Part shown: in pieces, positions 13,101-27,532 of the stretch | How positions within the stretch are numbered: position 1 is the first letter of the stretch | Layout: each line of letters begins with the position of its first letter | DNA from: Acridotheres tristis | Taxonomy: Eukaryota > Chordata > Aves > Passeriformes > Sturnidae | DNA length: 64,000 bases | Direction of reading: 5' to 3' | NCBI GenBank assembly: GCA_037013685.1 | Contig: CM072886.1 | Span: 30,573,080-30,637,079 of the forward strand | Notes under the pieces: model-generated | What the model saw: only the letters and a program-made list of their open reading frames with translations | Database searches by the model: none | What the model was told of the DNA's origin: nothing | Made by a program: the position numbers and the translations under genes

Positions 13101-16100
13101 TGCAAAGCATCTTAAAGGAAGACTCTGAGGATTACATACCACCCTTCAGCAAGATGAATACTTCATATATAAGAATATATATTTAAAAGCTGTTTTCCAT
13201 ATCAGTTTTAAAAAACACATCACTGATTACATCAAACATGCAGGAGCTGGAATTAATTCCATTAGGAGCTGCTGTTCTGAAGAAACAGTAGCCCACATCC
13301 CAGAAGGACAATGAACTATAATATGCAAGCTCATTTAATCACTGTATCCAATTACAAGGAGGAATAAATCATCACACACATGCCTATGTCTGAATTTTAA
13401 AAGGTAAATAGATCAGGAACAGTCAAGCCAAATGTTGTGAATCTCTGGATTCACAGATTAGCAGAGGAAGTGGTGCATTCACTTCCCTCTTGACATTTTT
13501 TTTTCCATTTGGAGCTTGATTGTACAGAGCTAACATTCTCTGCAGTAAAGGGACACAAAACTCTGAGATTCACCTCAGTGGAGTTTGTGTATGATCTAAT
13601 GAAAGACTTTCCTGGTCTCTCTTCCCTGATGCACACCCAGGACTCCCCTGAGTCACAGAGGGTCAGAAGAGGAGCTGGCTTTCTTCCAAACACTACAAAT
13701 AGCAGCACTGTGGGCAGCCGCTCCTACCCTTTGCTTTAAACTCCCTCATCCCAGACCTACATGACCATCCACTCCAGGAAGATCTGAATCCTCTGCATTT
13801 GTCAAGAAAACCCAGTACAGCAGTTTCTTGCAAAGCTGATGGCATTTTCATGTTTTCCAGATGCTTTTAGAAAACTGTTATCAAACATTTATCATTCTTT
13901 GTAATCAAGAACATAGTTGTAACTTCCCAAATTACATTTTACTAACCTTGACTCCCTGAACAAATTTCTTATCCATTAAACTATGATGTAACATCAAAAG
14001 ACCTATGGCCCATTTGCACGTCAAAACCCTCACCCCAGAAGGGAAATTAGATTCTCATTAATAATAACATGATCTGTACTCGCAGATCAAAGAAAAAAAA
14101 ACTGTTCAAAGTATTTACATAAGCTGTACAAGCAGCCCATGACATATTTGCCTGGAGAGATGGGCCATCATGTTGGAGATTGTAACAAAATTTCCCTCAA
14201 GCCAGTGATACTACACACCTCAGGAAAATGTCTTCTTTGCCATGGGAGAAGCTCAACTTCAGCTGGCAGAGGCCTTGCCCTGCCTCCAGGTTTAGTCCTT
14301 GCTTGTCCAACATGCCCATATTTCCCAACTGATCACATCCCAAAATCTACTTGCTCACGCTTTGAGACTTCTGCCCACAGCAAACCTCAGAGGTGTCAGG
14401 ATGGCAGTGGCTCCCAGGGTGTCACATTGCCCTGGGGAAGGGCTCTGTGCCCATCAGCAGCCCCAGCACTGATGGAGCCTCCAAGGCATTTGCAAGCTAC
14501 TGTGGCCTAGGAGCCCTAAGGAAGGAGGGAATAGACATTGTCCCTTTGCTTCCCTGGCCCTGCTCCAGGGACATCCAGGGAAGAGGAAAGAGAGGAGCCT
14601 GCAGCATGCCCAGGGCTGCCTCCTCACAACAGGCTGGGCTCCAGCAGGCCAGAGGTTTGCAGATGTTTGTCCATCCTAAGAACCACCTGGCTGCCCCCAT
14701 CCAGCATCTCTGCTCAATGCTTGCACAGCTGAAGTGGAAGTGAGGAGGCATTTTGCCTGCTGGAAAGTGGCATGTATGTGTGTGTTGAATTGCTAAATCA
14801 TCCTGTTGTAGCCTCCCTGCCACTGTTTGATGGCACAAACTGGGATGGAAATTTTCCACCTGCCTGTTGCAGAGTTAAACTCTACAGCCACAGAGAAGTT
14901 AACATCTACAGACAGTAAGAAGAGAAGTTGCAGTCACCTTAACAGGCAAAATGTTCCCATTTGCCCATTCTTGGTTTTCACACTTCGGGTAATGCTACAT
15001 GGCCACTGCTGCTTTAAGGCTTTGAATGAAAACCCTTTGACAATGGGGATCTGACAAATGCTATTTGTTTGTGGTTGTTTTTCTCTGTGGTTTGTTTGTT
15101 TCCAGCTTGTGGCTGTGCATCCCCCATGATGTTACTAACAGTATCAACAAACAAAATCCCATGGACAAGGCTCCTATGGGGCAGGGAATGAAATCCAACA
15201 AGGGTTTCATTATTGTTTTGATACCAGGGCTCTGAATTCATGGCTGGGAAAGAACAAAACCAGGATCTGGCTTTCTAGTTTTAACTGCAGTGGTTCCTAG
15301 AGAGAGGTCGACCAGCCCTAAATTCCAAGAAATGGATGTGAAGAGGGTTAAAGAAAGACTGCCTGTGGAATTGGCAGAGCATTGTGGGCAATGAGCAGAG
15401 AAGGGATAATTGCAGAAGGATGCAGGGTGTAGAAAAAGGAAAAAGGGAAAGAAACTGAAAAGCAACAAAACGTGAGGTATAAAAACTTTCAGCAGTCCCA
15501 AGTCAGATAGCATGATTTCTCCATTATTACATCTCTCATTCTGATAATTTATATCTCCATCAAAACTCAAGTTCAAGCAAAGTAATAAAATCACAATTCA
15601 TGCCAAATGCCATTGAAAGAAAACCAAAGTTTTTCATTATTAGCTTCCATCAAAAATAGACCCATCAATGCTGCCACTTTATTTATTCATCTGTTTTCCC
15701 CAAACCATCACCTCAAAATGTTTTTGCACTCAGTGTCCTTGTAGCCATCACATTTTCACATCAGACAGAGAGTATGGTCCTGGTTTTAGAAGGATCTCAC
15801 AAGCTTTTCTAAACTAAGACAAGGTCATCTCATGATCTCAGCCTGGCTTGGGAGATAGTGGTGTGAGCAGCTAGCTGCCACAGCTACAGCTCACATCGGC
15901 ATTTTTCACCTTGTCTAGAAGATGGGAGAAGTAATGTATTTTATTGCAGTAACTGATGCTATTCTGAAAAGCTCTTTCTGTCAGTGCCATCTATACTCCA
16001 TGAGGGTAAATGACATGAAAAACCTCTGGCTGTCAAAGTGCTATAATTCTACTCCTATTTCAATCTTTGAAAGGATCAAAATTGACTGTAAAAAACCAAG

Positions 16101-17433
16101 CAGGACTGTCTCCAACACCAGCTACATAGACTCTCTTAAAAGGTGTTATACACCCCAAGTAATATCAAACTGGATCAAACTTTTCCCTCTAAAAAAAGCA
16201 ACAACAATTTAAAGCTTGCATAATGAGCTTACCAATTGCAGCTAGTGCACAGAGCTTCTGAATTTATGCTCAGTGCATCCTGCTCCATTATCTCCTTTTT
16301 AGACAGGCTCTTCCTCTCTCACAAAAGTATTCCTACTACAACCACGTATTTCTACATCCAACAGCCAATCTTCTCCCTTGCCCACTAAAATCAAAACCTA
16401 GCAAAACACCACAAACCACAGCAGAACGCCCTGCCAACCTCTTCCAGCACACAGCAAATTTGGCCTTTAGCAGCATTTGTCTCATCTGCTCTTTTTCTCC
16501 CTTTCCCTCGCACATGCTGGAGAAGGCAGCAGCCGCTGTTAGGGCGGGGCAGAGCCTGGCTCTGCTGCACCTGGTAATTCAGAGTGTGCTGGCTCCACTT
16601 TGCCAGCACCCCAGACTTTCTCAAGCAATTGCATTTATTCAGCTACACAGCAAGCAGAGGCACTCCTTGCTGTAATGCTTCACAGGGTTCCCAGCTATTA
16701 AGGGAGGTCTTAAGAGCCCACAAAGAGCCCACTGGGAAATAGGCAGAAATCTATACCAATTAATGGTTCACAAATAGGTCTTGGGTTGTGGCTTTTTGTT
16801 CTTAATCTCCCCGGGTGACCTCTGAGCACAGGGATTTACAGAAAGCAGCAAAGTGGGAAAGAAAAGGACTGCATCAGTGCACTGCACAACCAAGCATCAC
16901 CTAACGGCAGTAACAGGGAGCATGGCAGGGAGCTCAGTAAAGTAGCAATAATTGTAGTTTGGCTATAGCCAAAACCAGTCCCACTCTTGCTCACAAAAAG
17001 ACCAAGGCTGCCACTTCCATAGTGCTGTGAAACTGTTTGAACTCAGGGCATGTTAAGAAGGATTGTGGGGGAAGGAGGAATTAACAGCATGAGAGTAAAT
17101 TTAGTTCACAAGAGGGAAAAAAGCAGCTTTGAAGAACAGATTTCTTTCAGATTCTTAATGCATATCCTCAAAGCACAGGTCTGCAGTGAATCCATCCTTC
17201 CACCCTGTGGGTGGGGAATGAAGGCGCTCTTTATAGTCCTCAGAAAATGTTAATCTCACAAGAAAATCATTGTATTATAGCAACTTGGAACACTGGAAAC
17301 ACTGGAATTTAAACTCTAAAGACAGTACATGAACTGTATTCTTGGACTCAGAGATACAGAAGCATGTCAACATGCAGTTTTATCTTTTCAGCATTCTTAC
17401 ATAAAAATTCCTCCATTCCATAAAAGCTTTTTT

Positions 17434-17460
17434 CAAAAACAACAACAACAACAAAAAAAA
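17434..17460 (+). repeat. (CAA)n microsatellite
   Basis: About five CAA units are flanked by A-runs. Simple repeat only. Confidence 0.8.
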
Positions 17461-18868
17461 TCTGAATTTCAGAGCAGCATCTCTGAGTTTTATATCATTA
17501 CAGATTCTACTTTCAGGAAGGAATGCTTTGCTGCATCCTGAGAACAAGGTTCCAACTGGACAACCATGGCAGTAAGTGCTAATAGCAACACGGGAGTCAT
17601 TGGTGTACAAACACCTACTTAGGTCAGCAGCTGGGGAATCTCAGTGTGATCGAAGAAAAGTACCTGGATGACAGTGCCTATGTTTCAACAGCTTTCAGAT
17701 CAGGGTTTGATAGCAAAAGATAATAAAAAAACTCCTTCCTTCCTTAAAAAGGAAGAAAAGGAGTACGACACTAAGTGGTGAGAACGAAGAATGGGGGACC
17801 TGTGGTGAAGGGCATTTGGGGTTCCTGAAGGACAAGGTGGTCTCTGGCTCCCACTGAAGGAACAGGATGTGTGGATACTTTATAAGAAGCAGCAACATTG
17901 ATATTTCATTTTTACAGTTCCAGTTTCTACTCTCACAGCTAACTGACCTGCCAGCCCACACACCATCTGTTGCTATTCCTCGTACGCTACTCTCTTAAAA
18001 ATCAGATCCCACTTTTCAAGGAAACATGCACTTTTTAGATAATTGTACATGTTTTATAGTCAGCTTCAGTGAGCCACATCCTGGGAAAAGATGAAGCAGG
18101 GCTGTATCTGGGGGCTGAGAGGATCTGTAAGCTGTGTCACCTCTGCAACAGAGGTTATCTTCTCCCTTCATATTCTTGGTGGTTTGATCAAATTTCTCTA
18201 GTAGACAGAAGTCAGCAAGAACTACCACAGTCTAGATTAATTTCAGAATTCAGCTATAATTTTTTGCTAAGCTGATGTTGACTTCTTTTGGTTTAGGTGT
18301 TCTTATGGCTCACTAGAGGCAGTATGACATTAGTTGCAACAGAAGGTACCTGGCCTGCTTTATCTCCAGACCTGCAGCTAAGGAACTGACCTAACCTCCT
18401 GTGTAGCATTTGAGCCAGACAGGAAATCAACCTAAGTGGTTGGCATATATCTAAGATAACAGGAGATGACATCTCTTGATGAGAGAGATTTCTTGGGCAT
18501 GACCTCTGTGCAGTGACTTGGTTTTCCCCTTCGACTTTGTGGCCCTCAGTCCGAACTTTCTGACCTGGGAACACGAGTTATTTCTGCTACACTTGACACT
18601 GACCAGCCACACTCGAGTGACTAGAAAAGGATTCAGACTAAGGCAGAAACTTAAGAAGCAACATCTACTATTCTTTTTACCACTAAAATACAAGATTTTT
18701 TATAAAGTCTTCCAGTAATTTTTTATCCCTTCCATGCATTTCTTGGCTTAGCACCATCAGACAATTAGGAATTATCAAAAGCACCATTCTGGAAAAAGTT
18801 CTGTAGAAACACTTTTCAAACATACAAACATGTCTCTTTATGATCTCAGCTACTTAATGTGTCTGGTT

Positions 18869-18902
18869 ATTTATATATATATACATATGATGATATATAA
18901 TT
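18869..18902. repeat. TA-rich simple repeat
   Basis: Imperfect TATATA/CATATG dinucleotide-like run. No function is evident. Confidence 0.6.
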
Positions 18903-20589
18903 TCATATATCTGAAATACGTACTCCATTGATTTGATAATTACAGCACCTAAACTTCCAAGGTTATGAGGGCAAAAGGCATGCTACAAATAACTGATTAA
19001 ATGTCTTTAGGGCTACGTTTCCAGCAACCTTATCAAACTCCCAGTGTCATAACATCTTATCTTCCAGGTACCTCATCAAAATCCTTATATCACCCAAGCT
19101 TGTTTTGCAGTACAACAAATGAACATTTTCTGCCTTTTCTGATTTTAAAGCCTTTCCCAGTGTCATAAGAAAATTACTTTTACCCCTAAAAATTCTCTCC
19201 TGATAGATCTACACTTCCAATTCTTTTCTGCTTAAACAACTAAGATCATCAAAAACTGATATTGTCTACAGTGCACATCTTCATAATAAATGGTTTCACA
19301 CTAGGCTTTCATGACAGCTCCTTACCACTTTCTCACATAGCAAAAGGTGACAACTGGCAATAATGAATCACTGAATTACAGGGAAAAGACTGAGAAACCG
19401 AGAATACTGTGATCCAATTGGCTGTCATAGAGAATGGGTACCTTTTTCTTCTGCAAATTTGACTCAAACACAGAACATTGAACACTGGGGGCTCTACCAG
19501 GTATTCTTGCATTGAGTACAAAAATAATGTATTTAGGTGCCTGTAGTGCATAAAGTGCTCCCGGGCACACCAGAACTATGTATTTTTCCAATGGCTACCT
19601 CAGCTACTTTCTCTCCCTGAGAGGGTCTAACTTGCTAAATGTAACCACAGCACAAAAGTATTTGTGGTGATGAACTGAAAAAAAAGTCCTGATCATGAAT
19701 AAAAGTGTTTATCATCCCCCATGATGACTCTGGTTTCCCAGCCATTGGATACAATGGTGAGACAATTCAGGAGCAGCATTCTCAGACTCTGCCTTTCCAA
19801 AAGTTTGCTCAAACAAGTTTTAGTGCTCAAGTGCAAATAAACCCTTTTCAGGCTCCATGTCCTCATTTCTCAGAAAAAAAAAAACTGTCTGAGCTCCTGA
19901 CACGAGAGAGCATCTTAGACATCTTTCCCTCATTGGTATTTCCCATTATCTTCAGCACTGCAGCATGTGACACACTGGCTGTCTGTAGTGAACCCCAGAC
20001 ATGGTGCTCCTTCTGCAAGCTGACTCAGCTCACTACTGTGACAGAAAATAATCCCATCAAAGGGAAAAGAATTATCTCCTATGAAGATACCTAAATCTAT
20101 CTGGCACAAGGTCAAGTATAGCAGAGGAGATGGGGTAACAGGGCAATGTACAGGTGGACAGTTACAGGATGTCAGACCTCCCCATTTGAGAAGCCAGTGT
20201 CACTGCTGGCAGACTTGGTCCCAGTTGCATGCTACCCAGAGCTCCTGCTTCTCTTGTCCCAGCTTCAGGCTCCACTATGCCATTTGCAAAGCCATTCAGC
20301 AGAAAATGCTGCTGCCACTCTCCTGCCAGTTGAACCGACAACTCACTCATTTGTCCCACCTATTTTATTATAATCTTAGATTCTGATTAATTCTTTACAA
20401 ATTGCAACATGTTGCATGCAATACACTGGGTCAGAGCAAAGATGCCCATAAAAAGAACCAGGTCTTTGACAGAGGCTGCCCAAGAGAAGAAAAAAATCTC
20501 AGAAAAAGATAAATACCGAGTTACCTTTCTCAGACACACCCTCCTATCTTCCAGCAGCATTGAATGTACACTTTCCAAATGGAAAGTTG

Positions 20590-22680
20590 TATTGACATCA
20601 CTGCAGTGATGGAGTTTTTGCCAGGATTTTGCCTAGTTCGTTTTTAAACCCTTCCAAATTTTGGCTTCCACAGAATACTCACAACAAATTTCACAGTTTA
20701 GCTGTGCATTATACTGGAAAACCACTTCTCTTTATCAGTTATAAACCAAATAATTTCACTGTGTTACAAAACACTTGCTTCATTATGAGAAACAATGAAT
20801 AATCTTTATGTCTCACCTTCCCCACACAATTAATAGTGGATCACCATGTACCTCCTTCACCAAAAGTTACCTTCCTACGATGACCAGACCTGGAGTATTT
20901 ATTCTTAGCTGTATTTAATCTATAATTCTAATCATCCTTGTTGTCTTTTACTTCATTTTCAACCTGAGCTGGGGGAGAAGAAGGAATCATATTATACATT
21001 CCATGTTTCACAGTTACACAATGGTAGAACTACAGCTCTTCTTGGCTTTTTTCCTAATTAGCCTAATTACCACTTGCCTTTTTGACCAGTGCTGATCAAA
21101 ATTTTCCAAGAACTATCCACACTACCTCCATAGACCTATTTTCTTCATGATACTAGTCAAGTCAGCACCCTGCTGAATATGTATAATAAGAATTTCCTCT
21201 TCTTCATGGTAGAGAAACACATTACTTTGCATTTTTCAAACTTGGATCCCATCTGCAATTTTATCCTGCAGTCACACAGATTTTTATTCCTTTCATCTTT
21301 CTGCAGCCATAGGGCTGGTTCGAGGGACCTGCTCCCAAATTATTTTCCCAGTTCTACACTGCCCCACTCTTACTACTTTCAGGAGACTAATTTTGAGTTG
21401 AATCAGCTTCCTGATGTAGCACAACAGCTCAAACAAGCAGTCAGATGTGGGGATAATAGGGCATACAAGAATATAATCTTGCATGGCCACCAAAGGTGAA
21501 ACTATGGCTTTATTTATCAGGAGATCCTCAACCATTTAATAATAGCAGCACATGCTGTTACCTCAGATTTCATCCCACACTCAGCAGCACCCAGTCTTCA
21601 GTGGCAAATTCCCTCCATTTTAAACACAGACAATTTACTCCTACCTTTCATTTTCTCCCTTTAAAGTAGTCATCAGTCCTAAAAAGCATCTCCTTCCTGA
21701 TCAAAACAATCTTTAAATTTCTTTCAGGATTTTTGGCATGGGAGTTTATCAAAAGCATTTTGATAAGATGAATATAAAATACAGGCACACTAGATCATAT
21801 ATCCTCATGCTCTTTCAAACCTTTAACAGCTCTACAGGATACACAAGATCTGAACTGTCTGCAAAAACTAATTCACACATTTCCTGATTCTCAGTATATT
21901 TCTGTATGCATTTCTTCCTTCTGCATCTACTGTACTGCCACCCAATTTCCCAGCACAAATCCATAATTTCATGCTGAAATTTTGCATCTAATCATACTCC
22001 TGCAAGCAAGTCCAGCTGTTAAAGACACCAATCCTTCTCTCCTGTTGTTCTCACTGGCACACCTCACTCCCTGCCACCCTCTCCCTATGTCAGGGGGGCA
22101 AATTTTGTGTCACTGACAGATTAAGTGGATCAAGAGACTTATCAATCTTAAAACTAATAATTTAGTATTTCCTAGGTTAGTATCAACTAGGACCAGCTTT
22201 GGGTCTGCTACAGAAACACAGACAGACTGTAGAAGCACAGAGGCACCAGTGGCAAGAATGGGTAGGAAAGGCTGAGCTGCTTCTTTCAACTCCAGCAACA
22301 GTTCATGCTAGAATAATGTATTGATAAAATGACAACCTTATTACTTAGATGTTCCCCAAATAGAACCATTTTTTTTAATTGGTATCACATTTTCCACCTT
22401 CCTCTGTCACTCAAGCTGCTTTATATGATAGATTACACACCACTGTTAGGAGTTCAGCAATTTCATATCAGAGTTCCTTTAGAAGTCTTTGGGGAGTAAC
22501 ATCTGATCCTGGTGATTTGTTACTATTCATTTTATTGATTTATTCTAAACCTACTTCTACTGACAGTCTAATTTAGAGATAGCTTAGACTCACACTGCAT
22601 AGAACAATGGTCGTCTGCAAGAGCCTCCCCAGGTCCTCTCATATTGAACACTGATATATATTAGTATTTTTTATCTTTTC
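20590..22680 (-). mobile_element. Ancient, degraded CR1-type LINE fragment, antisense on the + strand
   Basis: Across about 2 kb the + strand follows, piece by piece, the reverse complement of the CR1 LINE known from turtles and other amniotes. Landmarks are: the 3' segment at about 20660-20790 (TTTGGCTTCCACAG, then a 'CACAGTTTAGCTGTGCATTATAC' type block); a segment near 21100-21260 with AGAACTATCCACA and CATTACTTTGCATTT; one near 21730-21800 (GGAGTTTATCAAAAGC); and one near 22380-22560 (ATCTGATCCTGGTGA, then TGACAGTCTAAT). The order matches the reverse transcriptase region read backwards, so the element lies on the minus strand with its 3' end at the left. Stops and indels are everywhere, so it is long dead. 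The right boundary is approximate. Assignment is from remembered family sequence. Confidence 0.82.
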
Positions 22681-25600
22681 TATTATTCTTATACTGATGT
22701 GCTCTGCTAAACCGTTATTCTCCTCCTATGGGCATAGCAGCAATATGCATTTAGCCCACTTATTTTACCAAATCTTCCCAGACTTCAGGGAAAAGTTTAC
22801 AAAATCCCTCAAAATCATGACTGACAACATTTCATTATGAAGGACTGTTAAGAGGAAGGATTAGCAGGCATTTAGTCTCTCCATCCTAAAACCTGGAAGT
22901 AGGATCACAAAGTGTTGGGCAAATATTTATTCTTGTTGACATCAGTCCACATGCATCATGTACACTTTGACTGTGTGGCAGTCACAGGAGTACATTGTTC
23001 AGCACCTTTTAATCATCAGTGAAAAGCACAGTGAGCAAAAAACCTAACAACATCCTTCAGAACTAAAAAAAATATCAAAAAGCAACCAGACCTTTTTTCT
23101 TGGAATATTAAAACAAAAGGCAATCTAGAAAAGGCAGAGCTGTATCTATTTTTCACAAACCTTATTAAGCAGCTGACTACAGTCAGTTCATTCAAGATGG
23201 TACCATTGTCCTCCAAGGCCATGTACAGTTCCACAGAGGGTGCCACTGCCCAAGAGCACAACGGTGTCACTGGTGCAGTGTAGAAACAGAATGTGTTCAA
23301 CAAAAGTAACTCTTACTACACAGCACTCCTAGGACATATAGACATGGTCTGACAGTCCCTCCAAGGTGGTATGTTACAATCCTAAAGGTAAAACTGCTTC
23401 TGTATGACAAGGGAGAGTTCCACTAATCCAAGGACCATGCACAGTCCCAGATAAGATGACATAGCGTGCTACAAAGATCATTATTCCTTTCTTTTCCTAC
23501 TCTGAAGAAATCCAGACCATACTTATATTTTTCTGCCTCTCTTTTAGCTATACCATGAGGATTTGTCCTCTTTTTCTGTCCCTTTAATCTTTCTCCAAGC
23601 AGTCCATCATTTGCCATCCCAACTTCTGCAATAACCTAACACAACTGTCGTGCCTCCCCCTTGTCACAGTCCCTCAATCCACTACAAAGATACATCAGTT
23701 AACACCAACACCACCATGTTGTTCCAGTCATACAATTCCACGTTTATTTCCTTTCTCCAGATCACACTTCCCCTCTGCCTCCTGCTTTCAAAGACCTTCA
23801 CAAATAAATCTCTTCTCTATTCATTCCTTAAAATTATTCCCAAAGCAGAGAGGTAAAAGACATGTAGTGTCAGCAGATGCAGTGGGGGAGATTATGTTCT
23901 ACTTCAGCAATGTTCTGCTTAAGATGCCTGGGAAAGGTGACCCAATGGACTGAAGGAAATGATCTGAGCAATCCAGGCAGGCCTGGAGTAGTAGCAGTGA
24001 ATATGATGACCACGACACTATTCCAGAGGCTGCCAAATGTTGAATGCAACCACCACAAAGCAAGACAGTATGTTTGAACAGAGACCAGCTGGAGGAAACG
24101 CCAAAGATGACATCAGGATAATATCTAGAGAAGGAAATGCTGCTAACATCCAAGAAATAAAGACTTTACATAAAAGAACAATGATTCTAAAATAAATGGT
24201 GCAGTCAATGGGAAGGGATTAGAGATCCCTAAGATTCGGCCTCTTGGAAATTACTTGTTCAAATCCCCACCCTTGATAAGGATTAGCCCATGAGATGTGT
24301 TTTGCATCTTCTGCCTAAATACTCACATATTTGAAGTGTATCTCTCTATTCAGTTCTTAAAACCTCAAATTGCACTCTAAATTGCACACTCAGCAGGCAT
24401 TCCCCATTGATTCCAACCACCTCAGAGATGACTCAGAAAAGTAGGTTGTTACAGAAATGTGAAACTTCCATCAATCCCATGGCAGCAAACAAGAACAGTC
24501 TTCTTGGGGGTTGGTACTTTACAGGTTCTAGCACCTCAGTGAGATGAAAACTTCCTCCTTTGAGATGGAAGGCTGGCAAGCCGCTGTTAGTGGCAAGCTC
24601 AAATTTAAGGCGATGTCCCAAGAACTCACATATACTCCCTGACACAGTCATCACAAAAATCTCTCAATCATTAAACAATTATCAAGTAAGTTAAACCTAA
24701 AGAGTCTTGCAAACCTCAGGCTTTCCAGAGATCCTGCCTATGGAAGTCACCAGAGCTAGTCTAGCTTTGCAGATTGCAGTTTTCTCTTCAGATGTCGTCA
24801 GCTGCTAAAATAGTGCTATGTTATGTTACAGGCACTGGGATAACTCTTCAGGTTGGGTCCCCACCTGTTTATTATAGCAGAGTTCATTAAGCTGAGTGCT
24901 TAAGTTGTCTTGCTGCAGGTTTAGCAGCAGCTGAAGGAAGCCTTGGAGACTGGACACCAGTAAAGTTTTTTCCAGACCAGCCCCAAAACTTGCTTTATGC
25001 TCCCAGGTGCAAGCAGTATCTGCTGCTTGGGCTAGAAAATGGAGGATGACTGGGAGCAATCCATGGCACATCATTCAGCCATGTTGGTGTTTATAAAAGG
25101 CAGCGTTCCATGACAGCCCCAGGATAGTGGATTTTTTTTTTTTTTTTAACAATCATAGAGGGCTACAGTTATGATTTGGTATACAAAGGGTGGGAAGGAA
25201 AACATGCAGAGCATCCCTCCTTGGGAAGCAGTGCAAAGGGTCAAACAGAACAACAGCCCCCTGTGCACTAGCGAATGTGAACAGCCCTTTCTCATGTTCT
25301 TTACAGACAAATAAGGAAACTGCATTGGGGGCTGCAGGGAAAGCAAGAGGCCACGGAAGTAATCCTGGAACTGGCTAACAGACAGCAGGAGCAGCAGCTG
25401 GGTACAACTACAACAACATTGTCCTTTTATGTTCTGTGAAGCTATGCCTGCTAAAACACAAGCCTGCAGGGCTCTGCAACTCTATCGTTCCCTGAGATGG
25501 GCCAGATTGGAACTAGAAAAAAAATACAAACCCCAGCAAATCCAAGCACCCAAAGGGCAGAAGGATGCCTTCAGGTACACACACAAAGCTGTACATATGC

Positions 25601-27100
25601 ACAATCAACATCCCATACTTCCTCATGCCAAAGGCAACTGAGTCTGCTAAACAAGCTGGTAAAATCCATTAAGGGGCATCCCCCTCATAAACCTCTGGGA
25701 AACATAACCCCTAAAGTCTTTCATTTTGATGAAGTTCTGTATTACCAGATTGATAAAGTCAGAAGAAAATGGTAGGTCCACACTTGAAGGAGTGGAAGGC
25801 TGCTGGGCAAGGTTTATCACACATCTTTATGATGGCAAAAAACCGAAGGCACAGTTACTTTGTTCTGTCCCTGGGATCCAGTTAACCCTGGCTACAGGGC
25901 AGAGCCTAATTGTTTATTTCCAAAGGAGTTAGGATAAGGCAGAGGTGAGGGGAAGCTAATCAACCTTTAAATACTTTACCATCTGCTAACAACCAAGCAA
26001 GTAGTGGTTTAACATTTGCTTTGAGGACAGTTTACCAGTCCCTCTGTACAACAAAAAGACCAGGTTTAGGAACAGCACCTCTGTCATGTGAGGGAGAAAG
26101 AGCAAAGAGATTTTAAAAAAAAGGTAATACCTAGGAGAATGTATACAACATCTAACGATTTACATAAGGAGTGCTTTGCTCTTACGAACACTAAAATATA
26201 ATGCATATCAATACTGAAAGTATCATTGTTTTCCAGCAAGATTGTGAGCTTATAAAATAAGATGAAGCAGACTATAAAGACTGGCAGCTGATGTTCCCCA
26301 ATCTGTGTGTGATAAACATTAATGGGAAAACTTATTCTGGATCCAATATTTGACCTTAAAAGGCCAAGGAAGGATCCTTACTACACTGCCTATGAGCTGT
26401 TTAAGTAAATTACACCCATATCTAGCCCAGTGCATCTGTGGAAGGAAAACAGCCACAGCCTCTCTCTGCACTAAATATTAATGTCTAGGCAGACAAAAGC
26501 AGCACTAGGAACACTGTAATAATATCACTGGCAGACACTATGTGTTTCTTTGGGGCACTGATACATCAGCACTCGGAATATGCCTATTGTCCCACATTAA
26601 ACTAATGACTTGTTCTGAGATATTCCTCTGGGAATCACATATGTTATTTATCTTTTCAGACATTTAAAAGGATTAAAGTGTGTTTATTCTCAGTAATCTC
26701 ATTTGTAGAGAAAGATATATACAGGCATCAGGAGTATGCATTTTAACCCTATTGGGGATGACCAAATACACAGTGCCCTTGGCAGCCACCTACTCTCCTC
26801 TTCAGCATTCAGGACCTCCAAAAGTCTCACCAGCCCGGTCACTTCCATTAAAAGTATCTGAATTGCAGGTTACAGGCACTTCTGATAAACTACTCCATGA
26901 GCTCTTGGTGACAGCAAGCTGTGCATATAGCCAAGAGATCCAGCTGGAAATTAAACTGCATGTCAAGTAGCCCGATTCATATAAAATTGCTCTAGGCTGG
27001 AATGAAATATCTCTGGTTGAAGACAAACAAGTAGAGCACCGGGCGATACGGTGTGCCCTCGGCTATGAGGAAATTTATAAACCATTTTTATGAAACAGAC
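22681..27100 (-). other. RAPGEF5 intron 1, right part; no gene seen
   Basis: Intronic sequence between the CR1 fragment and the CpG island. It includes a pyrimidine-rich stretch at 23500-23850 and a T16 tract at 25132-25147. No exon with paired splice sites is recognisable on either strand. Exon 1 and exon 2 join directly in frame, so none is required here. Confidence 0.65.
25132..25147. repeat. T16 homopolymer
   Basis: Sixteen consecutive T. It may be an old retroposon tail on the minus strand (poly-A), but no body is recognisable. Confidence 0.8.
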
Positions 27101-27526
27101 GTGCCAAAGTACTGGGCTGATGGCAAAACGAGTAGCTGGCTGGAGGTGAGGTGCACCGCAAGCATCCGGATGGATACAGGAACAGCTGCAGGCTACGAGG
27201 GATGGCAGCCCTGCCTGCAGAGAGACGGTGCCGTACAAAGCCCGCCGCAGCCTGCGCTGCCCCGCCGGCAGCCAAAGCCCAAGGTAAACGGGTTCAAGTT
27301 GCTGCCGAGGGGCTCCGCTACCGCCAGTGACGCTCCGACAGCTCCCGGTGCCGCGCCGCGCTCGGGGATTCCTCCCCGCATCGCCCCGGCTGCACGCCCG
27401 GCTGGCAGCGGCTTTCGGCCAGGGGTGCCCGGGAGCGATCCCCGCGCCGCGCCGCTCTGCCGCCACCGCCACCGGCACCGGCACCTCTCCCCCATCCCGC
27501 ACCGCCACCTCCCCGCCAGGCTCGCT

Positions 27527-27532
27527 CCTTAC
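27527..27532 (-). other. RAPGEF5: Splice donor of RAPGEF5 exon 1
   Basis: The minus strand reads ACGG|GTAAGG, a near-consensus donor. It leaves one base of a Glu codon, matched by the AA at the start of the exon at 84. Confidence 0.9.

Larger units (their letters stand above)
9001..20589 (-). other. RAPGEF5 intron 1, central part; no gene seen
   Basis: Intronic sequence with alternating AT-rich stretches and GC-richer patches near 9.05-9.6, 14.2-14.85 and 16.5-16.7 kb. The patches yield several overlapping open frames on both strands, as expected where stop codons are rare; none resembles a known protein or has paired splice sites. A CAA microsatellite lies at 17434-17460 and a TA-rich tract near 18869-18900. 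Confidence 0.65.

Noticed and set aside
14139..14859. Overlapping open frames on both strands in a GC-richer patch
   Set aside because: Several overlapping frames in opposite directions with no homology indicate composition, not a gene.
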